Positions 24,301-34,900 of a DNA stretch of 64,000 nucleotides are shown one piece after another. The DNA is from Membranipora membranacea (Eukaryota; Bryozoa; Gymnolaemata; Cheilostomatida; Membraniporidae). The DNA is taken from NCBI GenBank assembly GCA_914767715.1, contig OU612067.1:11780001-11844000 (forward strand). The letters run 5' to 3'. Each line of letters begins with the position of its first letter. The first letter of the stretch is position 1. The position numbers and the translations under genes are program-made. A model generated the notes under the pieces. That model was not told the origin of the DNA. It made no database searches and worked only from the letters and a program-made list of their open reading frames with translations.

Positions 24301-24774
24301 CACTTTTTCGTCAAACACTAATTCTGCGAGGTTTTGTGGATTAATCAAATATTTTCCATCTGTAACCCAATCTCAATTTTTCCCACAGTTCAAATCTTGG
24401 TTGGAGTGTTTGTTCCTGCACTAGTGATAATGGGGATCCTACTGGTTGTGGTCTTTCTAAGGAAGAGACCACAACCAACCCTGGAGTCCTGTAACGAGCG
24501 GCCATCCAATGTACCTGCCATAAGATGTCATGAAGAGACATCCTACCCTCCCCCTTATGATGATATCGAATTGAGATCAAGTTCCGTCTCCAACACAGAG
24601 TATGCTGAGGTTGCAGACATGAAAAGGGAGCAAAGAATAGAGAGAATGTATGAAAACTTTGAGCAGACTGATCAAGAGAAAGAAAATCAGTATGAGGCAC
24701 TTCAACACCAAGCTGGCGCTAGTGTCGCAGATGATGACCATGTTTATGCAGAGGCTCAACCAAGTAACTACTAG
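6330..24774 (+). CDS. Receptor gene A: F5/8C + 12 FN3 + sushi transmembrane receptor with ITSM/PPxY tail, no phosphatase
   Basis: Thirty coding exons were joined by hand: 6330-6390, 8072-8335, 8888-9094, twenty-four FN3 exons from 9680 to 22847, then 23142-23187, 23696-23899 and 24389-24774 (stop TAG). Phases agree at every junction, giving 4764 nt and about 1587 residues. Order: signal peptide (1-20), F5/8C domain (21-177), twelve FN3 domains (178-1391), sushi domain (1392-1459), membrane helix (about 1463-1485) and a roughly 100-residue tail. It is inferred to be a type I surface receptor. Its ectodomain is almost the same as that of the downstream receptor phosphatase gene B through FN3 domain 9, but it lacks any phosphatase. 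The ATG was chosen because it starts a hydrophobic leader and is identical in both genes. Alternative splicing cannot be assessed. Confidence 0.88.
6960..7890 (-). mobile_element. Ty3/gypsy LTR-retrotransposon fragment (RT end and RNase H) in intron 1 of gene A
   Basis: On the minus strand, 7890 to 7647 reads as the end of a gypsy-type reverse transcriptase (FLGSINQLAKFSHRISDL, matching the usual FLG...Y...FI...A.PL pattern). Downstream in the same direction RNase H-like sequence appears (DGPHRLIATKSGN, then TDRKPLVPLI and FTVEHVPGERNNIADLL at 7374-7192). Stops and frameshifts break it. The fragment matches a longer copy in gene B intron 1. Here the part encoding most of the RT is missing. 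No LTRs were found. Confidence 0.85.
8072..9094 (+). other. Gene A exons 2-3: F5/8 type C (fucolectin-like) domain
   Basis: Exons 8072-8335 and 8888-9094 encode about 157 residues with the discoidin/fucolectin pattern: NVAEGKSVSIQ at the start, NLVDGLW, FWQVNLG followed by YVKIVG, VSIIVSENSGG, and YVRLKT with FDEVEVFA at the end. F5/8C domains of the F-type lectin group bind fucosylated or galactosyl glycans, but the canonical fucose-binding His-Arg-Arg set is not obvious here, so glycan binding is unproven. Both exons are phase 1-1, so the domain is a shuffling-competent module. Confidence 0.75.
12605..12670 (+). mobile_element. tRNA-derived SINE head in intron 10 of gene A
   Basis: TAGCACAGTTGGTAGAGG resembles a polymerase III A box, and GGGTTCAATCTCC about 30 bases on is a good B box. 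A cloverleaf was not folded and the 3' CCA-side stem is not convincing, so this is a SINE relic and not a working tRNA. The matching element is at 36682-36742, so it predates the duplication of this half. Confidence 0.55.
18040..18840 (+). mobile_element. Degenerate Jockey/CR1-type LINE fragment in intron 21 of gene A
   Basis: Plus-strand frames give the middle of a non-LTR reverse transcriptase: AKITPIFKK near 18070, HFETNRLLTYFQYGF to 18220, GVPRGSVIGPLMFFIYINDL and the catalytic FADDT at 18224-18487, then thumb sequence at 18496-18684. There are stops and frame changes, no endonuclease and no obvious tail. Gene B has no such insertion in the corresponding intron, so it arrived after the 3' halves separated or was lost there. 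Confidence 0.85.
18850..19131 (+). other. GC-richer open stretch with two hydrophobic segments, unassigned
   Basis: An open frame of about 93 codons (start GTG, not ATG) contains two strongly hydrophobic runs (ATLLAFLIFLIGL, and SGYLALLLFLLVFISVL). Its base composition is clearly richer in G and C than the flanking intron. It follows directly on the LINE fragment and may be the tail of that insertion or a second insertion. I recognise no family and it is not part of the receptor reading frame. It is probably not a gene. Confidence 0.2.
22276..23187 (+). other. Gene A exons 26-28: membrane-proximal FN3 (domain 12) with furin-type site
   Basis: Exons 22276-22378, 22565-22847 and 23142-23187. 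The first strands (TIDETTGTVVLRIFP) and the turn GYYNQPLKKDQSY resemble the membrane-proximal FN3 of receptor phosphatases, where a GYYNxPL turn is usual. Between the strands lies RNKR followed by S (22611-22622), a match to the furin consensus RxKR. Family knowledge: LAR- and RPTP-mu-type receptors are cleaved at such a site into two subunits that stay bound. Finding the same trait in a receptor without a phosphatase supports descent from one. Confidence 0.78.
23696..23899 (+). other. Gene A exon 29: sushi (CCP/SCR) domain
   Basis: One phase 1-1 exon holds four cysteines with the sushi order: RCQSP at the start, FYQCD, SMCTE, then a tryptophan (DWSEN) and VCK at the end. A single sushi repeat of about 60 residues in its own symmetrical exon is typical of exon-shuffled CCP modules. 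Gene B has no matching exon between its FN3 and membrane exons. The donor is GTTGGT, slightly unusual but also used by exon 25 of both genes. Confidence 0.8.
24389..24774 (+). other. Gene A exon 30: transmembrane segment and tyrosine-rich cytoplasmic tail
   Basis: The last exon encodes a helix (ILVGVFVPALVIMGILLVVV) with a basic stop-transfer end (FLRKR), then about 100 charged residues to TAG. Visible motifs: PPPY at 24547-24558, a WW-domain (Nedd4-type ligase) site; TEYAEV at 24595-24612, matching the ITSM pattern TxYxxV/I; YEN at 24649-24657, a Grb2-type SH2 site; QYEAL (Tyr at 24691) and HVYAEA (Tyr at 24745). All phosphotyrosine roles are predicted. No homology to gene B's membrane exon is apparent. 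Confidence 0.8.
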
Positions 24775-25696
24775 TTCTTTATCTCCATCTTATCTGCTCA
24801 GGACCAAGACCAACAGAAAGTATCCTAAAAAAGAATTCATTTGACTGACATCGACCCAAACTGCACACTCATGCTTGTTTTCCATCAGATTTTTTCCAAC
24901 CATGCTCTTGCTTAGTCTAACAATAACTTTAATTTGATATATTATTATAATTAACCAATATAGTTTATGCTTTAAGGATTTTTTTTACTTTATATTATAT
25001 TCATATTTGCTTCTTTATATCTCTGGATTTATTTAGGCATTGGCTGCCCGCGATATAGAGTGTAGGAAGTTATTAGGACTCTACTTTTATCATTATTTTC
25101 TTTAAACCGACATAAATTTCAGATTGTGATAATAATTGTCAAACAACAATGGAAAATCAACACAAATTTTGATGCCTTGAACTTTTATGAATGTTGTGGA
25201 ATTAATGAGAAAAATAAATTTTAGGTACAAAACTTTTTTTTTTCTGCACTTGTCATACTCTCTAGCTCTTGGCAATAAAACTCAAGGCGCTGAACAATTT
25301 CAGCCTGAAATGAAAAGTTGCTTCATCTCTCTCACTCTCTCTCTCTCTCAACCAACCAAGGAAAACTTTGAAGTAGTGGTGTTGAGGAAGAAATGTTCAT
25401 ACCCCAAATTTGTAAAAAAACCGGCCTCAGGCCGTCTACCTGACATCGGAGTGGGTGCGAGAAGGTCAGCAGAGCTGGAAAGTTTTTCAGATAAGGAAGC
25501 AAGATGTAGGAAATCTATCCAGTTTACAATGACATTGTGCAATTAATTATACATGTTATGTTCCCCTTTGCTTGCTTTGTCTGTTTTGCTTCCATTTTAT
25601 GGCTGAAAGTCGTTCGCCATGGTGAAATTTCCAGTCCAATCCCACAGAGATAATCTACTTAACATTAACTCTTTGAATAACAACTTTTTTTCAATT
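24775..25696 (+). other. Gene A 3' UTR and spacer to tandem unit 2
   Basis: AT-rich non-coding sequence. A candidate poly(A) signal AATAAA is at 25213-25218, and a CT-rich microsatellite lies around 25325-25353. Two overlapping open frames on opposite strands cover 25187-25546, but neither has a recognised match or splice context and I do not call them. The second duplication unit begins at about 25697. Confidence 0.5.
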
Positions 25697-26402
25697 CCTT
25701 CCGAAGCCTAGTGGGCTTGCATATTCCCAAAACTCATGAGAGATGTATCACTCACATAGACAACACGTTGTAACATAAGTATGACGATGATAAATGAGTG
25801 GGCCCTGGCTATCATTCTAAATTAAATAGTGCACAATTGGCCCTTGGCAACTCTTACGGTGGGTCAAATAGTAACAGAGGCACAAGTACAAATGAGAGAG
25901 AGAAACCATTGAGAAACTCCCACTCTTCAACTAGGCCAGGCTACTCTCAAACACTGTCCGTTCCATCTACCCACTCAGCAAGCTAAATCTATTAGTCAGA
26001 GTGATAAACTGAGGAAATAAAAGATTCTTGGTCTAAAGTCTTTGAAAAATTGAACAGGAATAAATCATCCCTAATAACAGTTCTCGTCAACACAAATAAG
26101 AGGAGAAAAAGGTATCAGAATAGGCATTCAGTGCTGCTCAACCCATCCCAATGCTGCTGAGGGAGCGTAGGGCCTACTCAAACACCAAATGCTCTTACAC
26201 CAACGTCATTAGGGCCCCCAATCACCACCGCTTACAACTAATGGTTAATATGCTTCTGAAAGGCGACAATCTTATTGAAACTTGACAAACTGGAAACAAA
26301 AAACCACTCTAGCAGTGAAAAGATTAAATTTCCCTCCCACCTCTCTTACACTAAATACTTTGTCCGCTGTTAAGATACTAACAGTTTCTTGGTGATGGTG
26401 TT

Positions 26403-26600
26403 CATTTGTTTGTCAATTCTGCACCAGATTACCAATATCTAATACATGGCAAGTACCATGACTGCCAAACCATTGATTGTCAATTTCGGTTATAAATGCC
26501 CCTTTTTAATAATGAGAAAGAAAAAATGTTGGTTTTGCAGGTTGGTGATGGAAACTTAAATTGGTTTGAATCTATTCAGTTCACATTAAGAAGCAAGGTC
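26403..26600 (-). repeat. Inverted segment relative to unit 1
   Basis: TTTGTCAATTCTGCACCAGA and the following bases are the reverse complement of about 4707 back to 4504. The next bases after 26605 return to direct orientation. Sequence on both sides is in the unit-1 order, so the segment appears flipped in place. Confidence 0.85.
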
Positions 26601-26806
26601 AAAAACTTGGCAACCTGTATGAAATAAGCAACATTTTGGGTAAAATTGCAAGGTCAGAGCATATAGGTCTCAGTGATTTGTGGACTGCTGCTGCTGTATA
26701 TAGAAGGGCAGTAAAATTAATAAGACAACTTGAAGTTATTTCCCCTTTTGAAGAGGTGAGACAACTCAAGTTATGTGTAATTTGTTTGGCAGATGAATTT
26801 CTGTGA
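26570..26806 (+). pseudogene. Open relic of unknown family inside the duplicated upstream block
   Basis: One frame stays open for about 78 codons and reads like protein: LGNLYEISNILGKIARSE, then LWTAAAVYRRAVKLIRQLEV and LKLCVICLADEF before a TGA. The corresponding parts at 4735-4920 and 27330-27510 hold the same words but are broken by indels. The A..Y..A spacing is reminiscent of a TPR helix, but one helix pair is too little to assign. Part of the minus strand is also open here, so even the strand is uncertain. Confidence 0.25.
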
Positions 26807-28870
26807 CAACGAAAAATATTGAAACAATACAAGCGCTTATGTTAGTTTAAGATCTCAGGCTTCACCTTGTGCCAATATTCAAAGGCTGATTTGTCAAATA
26901 CTGTAAACTTATCAGAGATAACAATTTCCCCTTTTCTGTGTGCAAGATGTGACAAGCAAGGAGTAAAACTCCTTGTCACAAGGCAGGTTTCCATTGTACA
27001 GGTAGAAAAGATGCTTGGCAGCGTCATGTTGTATACAAATAATTACAAACTGATTCATCACAGATATAGTACCAGTCAGTTGATGTTTACAGCACATTTT
27101 ATTTTCTCTTAATCATACCCTTATGTCTAATAGGCCATCAACCATATCCAAAATGACAGTCAATATTCTTTGAAATAAAAACAGCTCTAAGCTATGTAAT
27201 TTTTTCCAGATGATTATGACGATCAATGCTAATGTTTGGCAGTCATGGTACTTGCCATGTATTAGATATTGGTAATCTGGTGCATAATTGACGAACAAAT
27301 AAAATATCTTGGTAATCTGTATTAAAAAAGCAAAGTTTTGGGTAAAATTGCAAGGTCAGAGCAAAAAAGTCTCAGTGATTTGCAGACTGCTGCTGCTGAA
27401 CATAGAATGGCAGTATATTTTATTGAATAACTTGAAGTTATTCCCCTTGTTAAGAGGTTAGACCACTCAAGCTATGTGTAATTTGTTTGGCCGGTGAATT
27501 TTTGTGACAGGAAAAATACTGAAACAGTAAAACACGTACACGTACTTAGGTTAGTTTTACTCATGAATCTCAGATCTCAGGCTTCACTTTGTGCCAATAT
27601 TCAAAGGCTGATTTGTCACAACCTGTCCTTCTTGCCAAGTTATCTAAATTCCAACAAAGTGGGAGATTTCAATTAACAGCAATCCTGCACTGTAATGCGG
27701 TGGTACGAGGGTGCAAAGCCCCAGCCGCTGATGCTCTGAGAGCGTTTCTAGCCACTAGGAAGCGCTAAAAGAGGCATATTTGACTCGGGTTAAATACATT
27801 TTAATCAGTCACCATCAACACATGGGCCACTGGGACCTACATGCCCCTTCTTTGCCAATGTCTAGTATCAATTGTCTCAACCCATTGACAATAACAGTCT
27901 GATTGTGATACAACAGGTCAATCTGTTAACATTATTGAAAGGCACAATTCCTTTTAATTTTGTGCTCAAATACCGTATCAGTAGCTCATCGACAAGTGCT
28001 TGGAAAGTTACTAAAAAATTGCGATAGGACTGTTTTCTCTCAAATCTGGAGGAAATAGTGAAATAACAAATAATGGGAAGTGGGTAGAAGTTGGTGTGGA
28101 CATCTGGAAGGTCCCGCTTATATGGGGAGACTTGGCAAGTATGATACCTGTAATCCTATCATAGATTACAATTTCCCCTTTTCATTGTGCAAGATATTAC
28201 AAGCAAGGAGTAAAGCTCCTTGTTACTAGGCAGGTTTCCGTTGTACAGGTAGAAAAGATGCTTGGTGGCTTCATGTTGTATATGAATGATTACAAACTGC
28301 TTCATCTCGGATATAGTACCCCTCAGTTGATATTTACAGCACATTTCATTTTCTCTTAATCATACCCTTATGTTTATTAGGCCATCAACCATATCCAAAA
28401 TGACACTCAACATTCTTTGAAATAAAAACAACTCTTTACTAAGCTATGTAATTATTTCCATATTATATGACTTCCTGGTTCAGATGATTTAACAATCACT
28501 CATCTCTTTTCAAAGCCAATAACAAATTTGTTATAAGGGAAAGTCCCCTTCATGTTTATCACCTAACACTGTAGGGCAAATATAAGCCAATATTATGCTT
28601 TACTTTAGATCAGACAGTCTATTATTAGCACTGTTTTTGTGTGAGTACTTAAATCAAGGTCCAATAAGATTTGAGTGGAAAAGATATCAAGAAAACATTG
28701 ACAAACAATAGAGCCGACTCTTTGCCTTTCAATGTTTAAGTAAATCTAACACAGGCTTATTCGCTATTAACAAGGAAGTTAACGAGAATACTGTGGACTG
28801 TTAGAGAAAAGTGTTCCATTCGTCTGCTTGATTTTGAATTGATAACATTGTCTGAATCTGTAGCTTGCGT

Positions 28871-28877
28871 TCAGTCT
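28871..28877 (+). promoter_or_regulatory. Weak initiator-like TCAGTCT upstream of receptor gene B
   Basis: Same motif as at 6264, 57 bases before the ATG at 28934. The only support is similarity to the initiator consensus. Confidence 0.15.
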
Positions 28878-28933
28878 AAAAACTACATGTCAACGAGATA
28901 TGAGCTACTGAGTACTGATATAAGGAGTCAACC

Positions 28934-28994
28934 ATGGTATGCTTCAAGTATTCTTGGACTATTATAGCAGGCCTGTTCTTCCTACTGGTTTCAG
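28934..28994 (+). other. Gene B exon 1: signal peptide
   Basis: The leader differs from gene A by one residue near its end (Ala to Val). Donor GTAAGA, phase 1. Confidence 0.85.
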
Positions 28995-31900
28995 GTAAGA
29001 CTACGACCTCACTTCAGTTCCTGTGTTGTGCCGCAGTGCGATAATTTAATTGGATTTGTGAGCTCAACGCCATCCCATCTGCTAGTTACTGACCTGTTTG
29101 TGTCAGGTAGCTGTTGTCAATTGAATGTAGTGTATACTGTATACCAGTGAGCTTATCCACACTCTTATAGTAGACACTAAAATTCAGCGAAATGTCAGAT
29201 GATCTCCTGCAAACAACTCAATGTATGGCTTCACATGTATATTATGTTCCGCAAATGTCATCGACAGACATTTTTCACTCCATTCTTATCATCCTGCGTA
29301 TCCACAGCTCGAAAGATTGTTTCCCATGTCAACCAAATTACTCCTAAAACCACATACTTCAGCCTAGCACCATAGGGTTCAATCTTCTCAACGACCAGGT
29401 GCAGGGCTGCCAACTCTTCTCTTCAAAGAGTAGTATACAAGGAGCCATCAATTTAAGGTGTCTTATACCATTTAGACTGATGGCATGGCTGAACAGACAA
29501 AAAGAGCATACACGAATGATATCCATAAATGGTCATAGTTTGGTAGCTAATTAGCAAACATGACTAATCGTTGCAGTTTTTCCTTGTCTGATTTTTTGGT
29601 ATGACTATGAGTCCCGACATTTGAGAGATAATCAAGCCATCCAAATTGTCAAAGTGTATCACCTGTTTTATAGTTTTGACCTTTTCTAAGCTCTGGAAGG
29701 TGGTGTCCACTTGAAGGTTGTGATAAGATAGTATAGTAGATATGGCTGCGATTTCTATTTCTCTTGAGAGTCGAATATCTTCAGCATCTTGTTAAGATAG
29801 TGGTTGACCAGGGAGTAGATCGGCTATATTGTTGCGTTCACCAGGTACATGTTCTACTGTGAATAAGTATTTCAGTGTTTGGAAACGTTGTCTCTGGATT
29901 CTGGTTGTGAGGTCATTGACTGCATTTGGGTTGATTAAAGGTACGAGGGGTTTTTGATTGGTCTCGATTGTCAAATTGGTATGACCTTAAATGTACATCT
30001 GGAACTTCGAGCACTCCGACACAATGCCTAACGCTTTTAAAACAATAGTCAACCATCTCGATTTGGCATCTGTCAGATTTCCAGATTTTGTGGCGATGAG
30101 TCTGTGTGGCCCATCAGGTTGAACCTGAAATAATACAGTTCCTAGTCTCTATTTTGAGGCATCACTCATTCTGATGATAGGTTTTTGTACATCATACCAT
30201 CCTAGACAGGGTGCTCGAGAGAGTTCAAATAATTGTCAAATAAGACTCCTAGTGGCTGAGTTAGATCAGATATTCTATGAGAGAATTAAGCTTATTGGTT
30301 TATAGAACCAAGAAATTAATGTTACTTTCTGACGCAAGTAGGGGCAAGTAACTCCAAAATTTCCTGTATACATTAGGGTTCAGGGTGAACGCCTTGCTCG
30401 TTGATGAAGTGAGCAGAACAGTACACGTCTTCGGGTTTGAAGTCATTCCAGCATCTTTGAGACGTTTCAGCACTGTGCACACTCTATCATCGTGTTCCTC
30501 CTCACTCGCAGAGTTGTATACTAGTAAATCGTCTATGTGGCATTCGTCACCAACATGTCCATCAAGTAAATAAAACATGCGGCGTTGAAAGATAACTCCT
30601 GAACCGATATGACCAAGTTACGCTCAATTATAACAGTATAACGTCCGAATGGTATGATAAATGTAGTAAGTAGAGTGAGTCATCCTCTAACAGTATCTGA
30701 TAATTTCCTGAGCATCCAGTTTTGTTGAATTTGGCTCCTGGATAATTTTGCTAAACTGTTGTCAACAGAACTGATGTCATGTGCGTCATGCTTTACAGCC
30801 CAATACAGTTTAGTCAGGTTAGCTCCTACCAGATAAGGGTAGGGTCTTCTTTAGGTATTTTAACCATACTTGAGCACCAGTCGGTAGGAACAGGCACTTA
30901 AGATATAAGGGCCTTACTTGCCATCTAGTCTAGCTGCTTTTTGACTGTTGATAATCACAGTTGTATCACCTCATGTGGCACGTGTACCGCGGTTGGTTTC
31001 ACACCCTCCCTTATCTTGATTCTGTGTGGCTCGGTGACATTGAATTTACCTAAACCTGAGAAAATATCCAAAAATTCATAATGAAACTTCACAAACTTAT
31101 CATCATTTGAATCAACAGAATTTACATAAGTTGAGTTGTTACATTGATTACCCACAACATAGATTTTCTCATCAGTTGTTTTATTGTTCGTTATTTTATT
31201 ATTATTATAAAACCTGCACAAGACTTATATCTGAGCGTTGTAGCTTGCTCTAATCACCTTGGTATGTCTGAACACTACACATTACCACTGAACCTGAGCC
31301 AAGTTTAAATGTTGCTGTGAATTCTAGTCTACCACTGAACCGGACTTGTAGATTTGCTTTCCACAGTATATTGCTCTGCTTTCGAGAATTAATTTTACTG
31401 AGGAATACAGCTCCACCCTCTGCAACACCCTGTTTTTCTGCTTCTTACCATCTGCTTATATTGACTGCATTGGTTAATGTGAGCGCTGGTTCAGATTGTA
31501 ACTTATCATTACATATACATGCCATCACAATTCTGAGCGAGTTGGTTGTATTGAGCTCCTTCGACAGTATTACTCGCTCCGAGACCAAAATAATCGTCAA
31601 ATGTTCCCAACACATTGTCATGGGTAACTTCAGGGTAACCACTTGATAGAACCTGCTCTCCGAGATAATGCACCATAATTTTTAGCTGCTCTCTATGAGG
31701 ATGTTTTACTGGCGTCTCTATATCTCAGCTATCTGGCTCTTCACCGTGTCAATTTACCAGGATAGGAGAAGTCGAAGTCTACCCCAATTAAGGGTCAGAA
31801 TATTTGACGACCAAAAAACCTGTTTTATTCAGCTTTAATTCATCACTCCGCATTAACAGAGTCGCTTGGTAAAATCACAATGTCACCTCCGGTGAGATCG

Positions 31901-34900
31901 TAAGAGAACAATGTGTACCTTATCCTCCCTCCTGTATTTGACATAATTTTGAAATATCCCAGCTCTGATATGTTTGACCAAATCTCCTTTGTTTGATATT
32001 TCAGCTGAGTCTCAAACATGGCCCCAGAACGTGGCAGAGGGTAAATCAGTATCCATTCAAAACACCTCCCCCTCATCAGCTAGTTATCGGAAATGGGGAG
32101 ACGAGAATAACCTAGTAGACGGATTATGGACAGCAACACTACAACCCAATAACGCAGCACCCACCGGATGCTCTGGATGTTTTAATAGCAACGCTTTTGC
32201 GGGTTTCTGGCAAGTCAACCTCGGAACTAAGTACTTTGTGTCTTATGTTAAGATGGTAGGGGTCACAGGTTAGATTCTGGTTGTATACATATACATATGT
32301 TAATATCAAAGGGTGAGGGAGAAAGTTCAATTAGAAAAGTGCAATTTTCATGTCCTGTTCTGGTACACCTTTAGGACCAAGGGGATTATCATTTGTAAAT
32401 TTCAGATGTTCCACGCATAACTTCAACAAAAAATATGGTCTTTGAATATCAAGTCATTCATCGATGATGACGCTATTTTTTTCATTTTCTTACTAGGTAA
32501 TTGTATATGGATAAAGAGATATAGTTGAGAAAAATAATAGAAAAGTACAAAAAATTTGAGTTGCAATTATTCTTATGTAAGAATAATGTTTTTTTAACAA
32601 TTATTATGACTAAATAGTAGGGTGAATCAAAAAAATACATCTCACAGTACCAGATAAAGGAAATTGAAATAAAACCGTGCACATTTTACATTATTACCTT
32701 ATTACGTACTGATGAGTACCAATCAGCAACATGGATTAAAAGTGGAATATTTGTTTAAATTGATAGATCATGATGTTGGCTTGCTATTGAACTAAAAAAT
32801 AAATGATTTGTATACTATCAGGTTTCTCTCAAGATATCACTGGAGTGAGTATTATTGTGTCTGAAAATAGTGGAGGTAATGATGAGAAGATAGATTACAC
32901 AAAAGATCCAAACAACCGTGTTACACGTCATGACCTTCAGTATGTCAGATATGTACAGTATGTGAGGCTCAAGACAACTCAGCAAACCACCGGGATGTTA
33001 TTTGATGAGGTCGAGGTGTTTGCATTCGGTAAGTTACCTGTCCTATCAATTCAATTTAAATCAACAGAAAAATTAGCTGACAATATTTCATCCTGCCTGT
33101 GTGTGTTTTATTGGCATAACTTTCATTTTATGAGAAGCTGTTTCAAACCAGCCATCGAGTAAAAAGTGCTTGATGCGCACTGACTAGCTGTCAAACCCCA
33201 ATAAACTCAAATCATCTTAAACTAATTCTCAGTATATTTTGCACATTTCGAATTCCAGTTTTGGGTGGTTATAATCATTATTTGGTCAAGATAATCTGGC
33301 TTCTGGTGTCAATAGAGACAAAAATGTCTTTTTAAATATTGGTGAACACTGCCGGTGCTGTTGATTGAGACAGGAATGCAGTGCTGAGTATTTTCTTCTA
33401 ACCTTGTATAATTAAACAAGTACCACCCCTATGCATCCTGTTGTGGATCTTGGAAAGTCTTTCAAACTAAAGTGTATTAGACTCGGCCTGGTTGATTTTG
33501 GCCTGGTGATTGGTATTTTCTGCTTGACCTTGGATTCTGCTGTCTCCTGGCCTATGATAATTTGAACTAATTTTGAATCAAATTCTTTGAAACCGCTTCA
33601 CCTAAAGACACTTATTATCTAATTGTTTTAATAGCATTTTCCATTAAATTTCAGAAACACAGCAGTTTATCCCTCGTCAGCTTAATGCAACAGGAACCAG
33701 CGGAGCATCCATTAGATTAAGATGGCAGCGACCACAGCCAGCATCAGGAAATATAAAATACAGGGTGACAAGCAAAAATCAAATGAGTGAACAAGTGATG
33801 CAACTATTTTATGGTTGCATCCATTGAAAAAAAAATATGAATATATATATCAGTGGTTGCATCACCTCTTGACACATTATTTATCATCCTTACAGGCTTA
33901 TTTAAATGATTTATGGCTAGTACACTGCTGGGGATATGCACAAAATTTGACTGCGCATGCTTTATATTCAACAATAATATCCATGAATTTAGCTCATGAA
34001 AAACGATTTCAGATAACAATTACTTAATAATTGTATTTCCATACATTTCCAATTTTGGATAAAACAGAAAATATTTAACCTTGTGTTACTTTCTTTTTTT
34101 CTTCACGATATGAAACATACTGCTAATAAAAGTGACTAATTTAAATGAAAACATAATCTAGATTTGTTACAGTACAAGTGTGGGGATAAGAACTGGTCTA
34201 CCAAACAAAGCTCTGACTCCGAAGTATCAGCCACAGTTAATGGTTTGAGTGGTAGTAGACGCCATACCTGTTATGTAAAGGTGGAAAATTCTCCAGAAAA
34301 TCCTCTCGAAGTTATTGGACAGACCAACTGTGCAGGTAAGATCACCTGCAACTAATCTTTATACATAATAGTTGAAATACGAATTGTCCGCACATGCACA
34401 GATGGACGCTCAGTCAAATATGGATTGAACATTCCCTCCAGGTTGTTTTGTGATCAAGTGTCTGAGAAGTCTAATAATTGTCGCTCACACATGCTTCTAA
34501 GGCAAATAGGTAAGACTAAAAATAGTTGCTCATGACTGGTATTTCTAGATGATGCCAGCCCGACACCAGAAAACCTTGCAGCTGTTGTTACTGGACAAAG
34601 TACATCCGACCAAAGAAAAAGATGGATATATCGTATCAGCTGGACGGTAGGAAGATAAAAACTTATTACAGTAATGATCAGACATATAAATGGAATTTGT
34701 TCTTCCCTTCCCTTCCCTGATGTCAGTTACAATGAAATGTTTTGGTTACCACGTGCTGTTTGCATGTCATTTACATAGATGGATTTAGCTGCAACCATGG
34801 TTTTTCATCTACATTGCTGGAGAAAAATTTGCTGATACTGTGACTGCGAAATTATACAATTACAATACAGTTATACAAAAGCCACACTGTATTTTGGATG

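Larger units (their letters stand above)
25697..28933 (+). repeat. Upstream part of tandem-duplication unit 2 (5' flank of receptor gene B), rearranged
   Basis: It matches 3747-6329 but not collinearly. 25697-26400 is direct. 26403-26600 is the reverse complement of about 4504-4707. 26605-27200 is a diverged direct copy of 4712-5868 with an internal gap. From about 27220 the match starts again at 4618 and runs on, nearly identical, through the start codon of gene B. Unit 2 therefore contains an inverted segment and an extra partial copy. No intact gene was seen. Confidence 0.85.

Noticed and set aside
24341-24700. Minus-strand 119-codon frame over the last exon of gene A
   Set aside because: It lies antisense to a well-supported coding exon and has no recognisable domain, so it is a shadow.
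25187-25546. 119-codon plus-strand frame and overlapping minus-strand frame after gene A
   Set aside because: Both strands are open over the same stretch, part of it is CT-rich simple sequence, and no domain, splice site or promoter supports either. Treated as 3' UTR or spacer.
26403-26806. OTU-type protease start (GDGN followed by ESIQF)
   Set aside because: The match is short, the usual catalytic Cys after GDGN is missing, and the following frame differs. It also lies in inverted repeat sequence.
31843-32076. Minus-strand open frames over the F5/8C exons of both genes
   Set aside because: They are antisense to conserved coding sequence and differ only where the sense exon differs.
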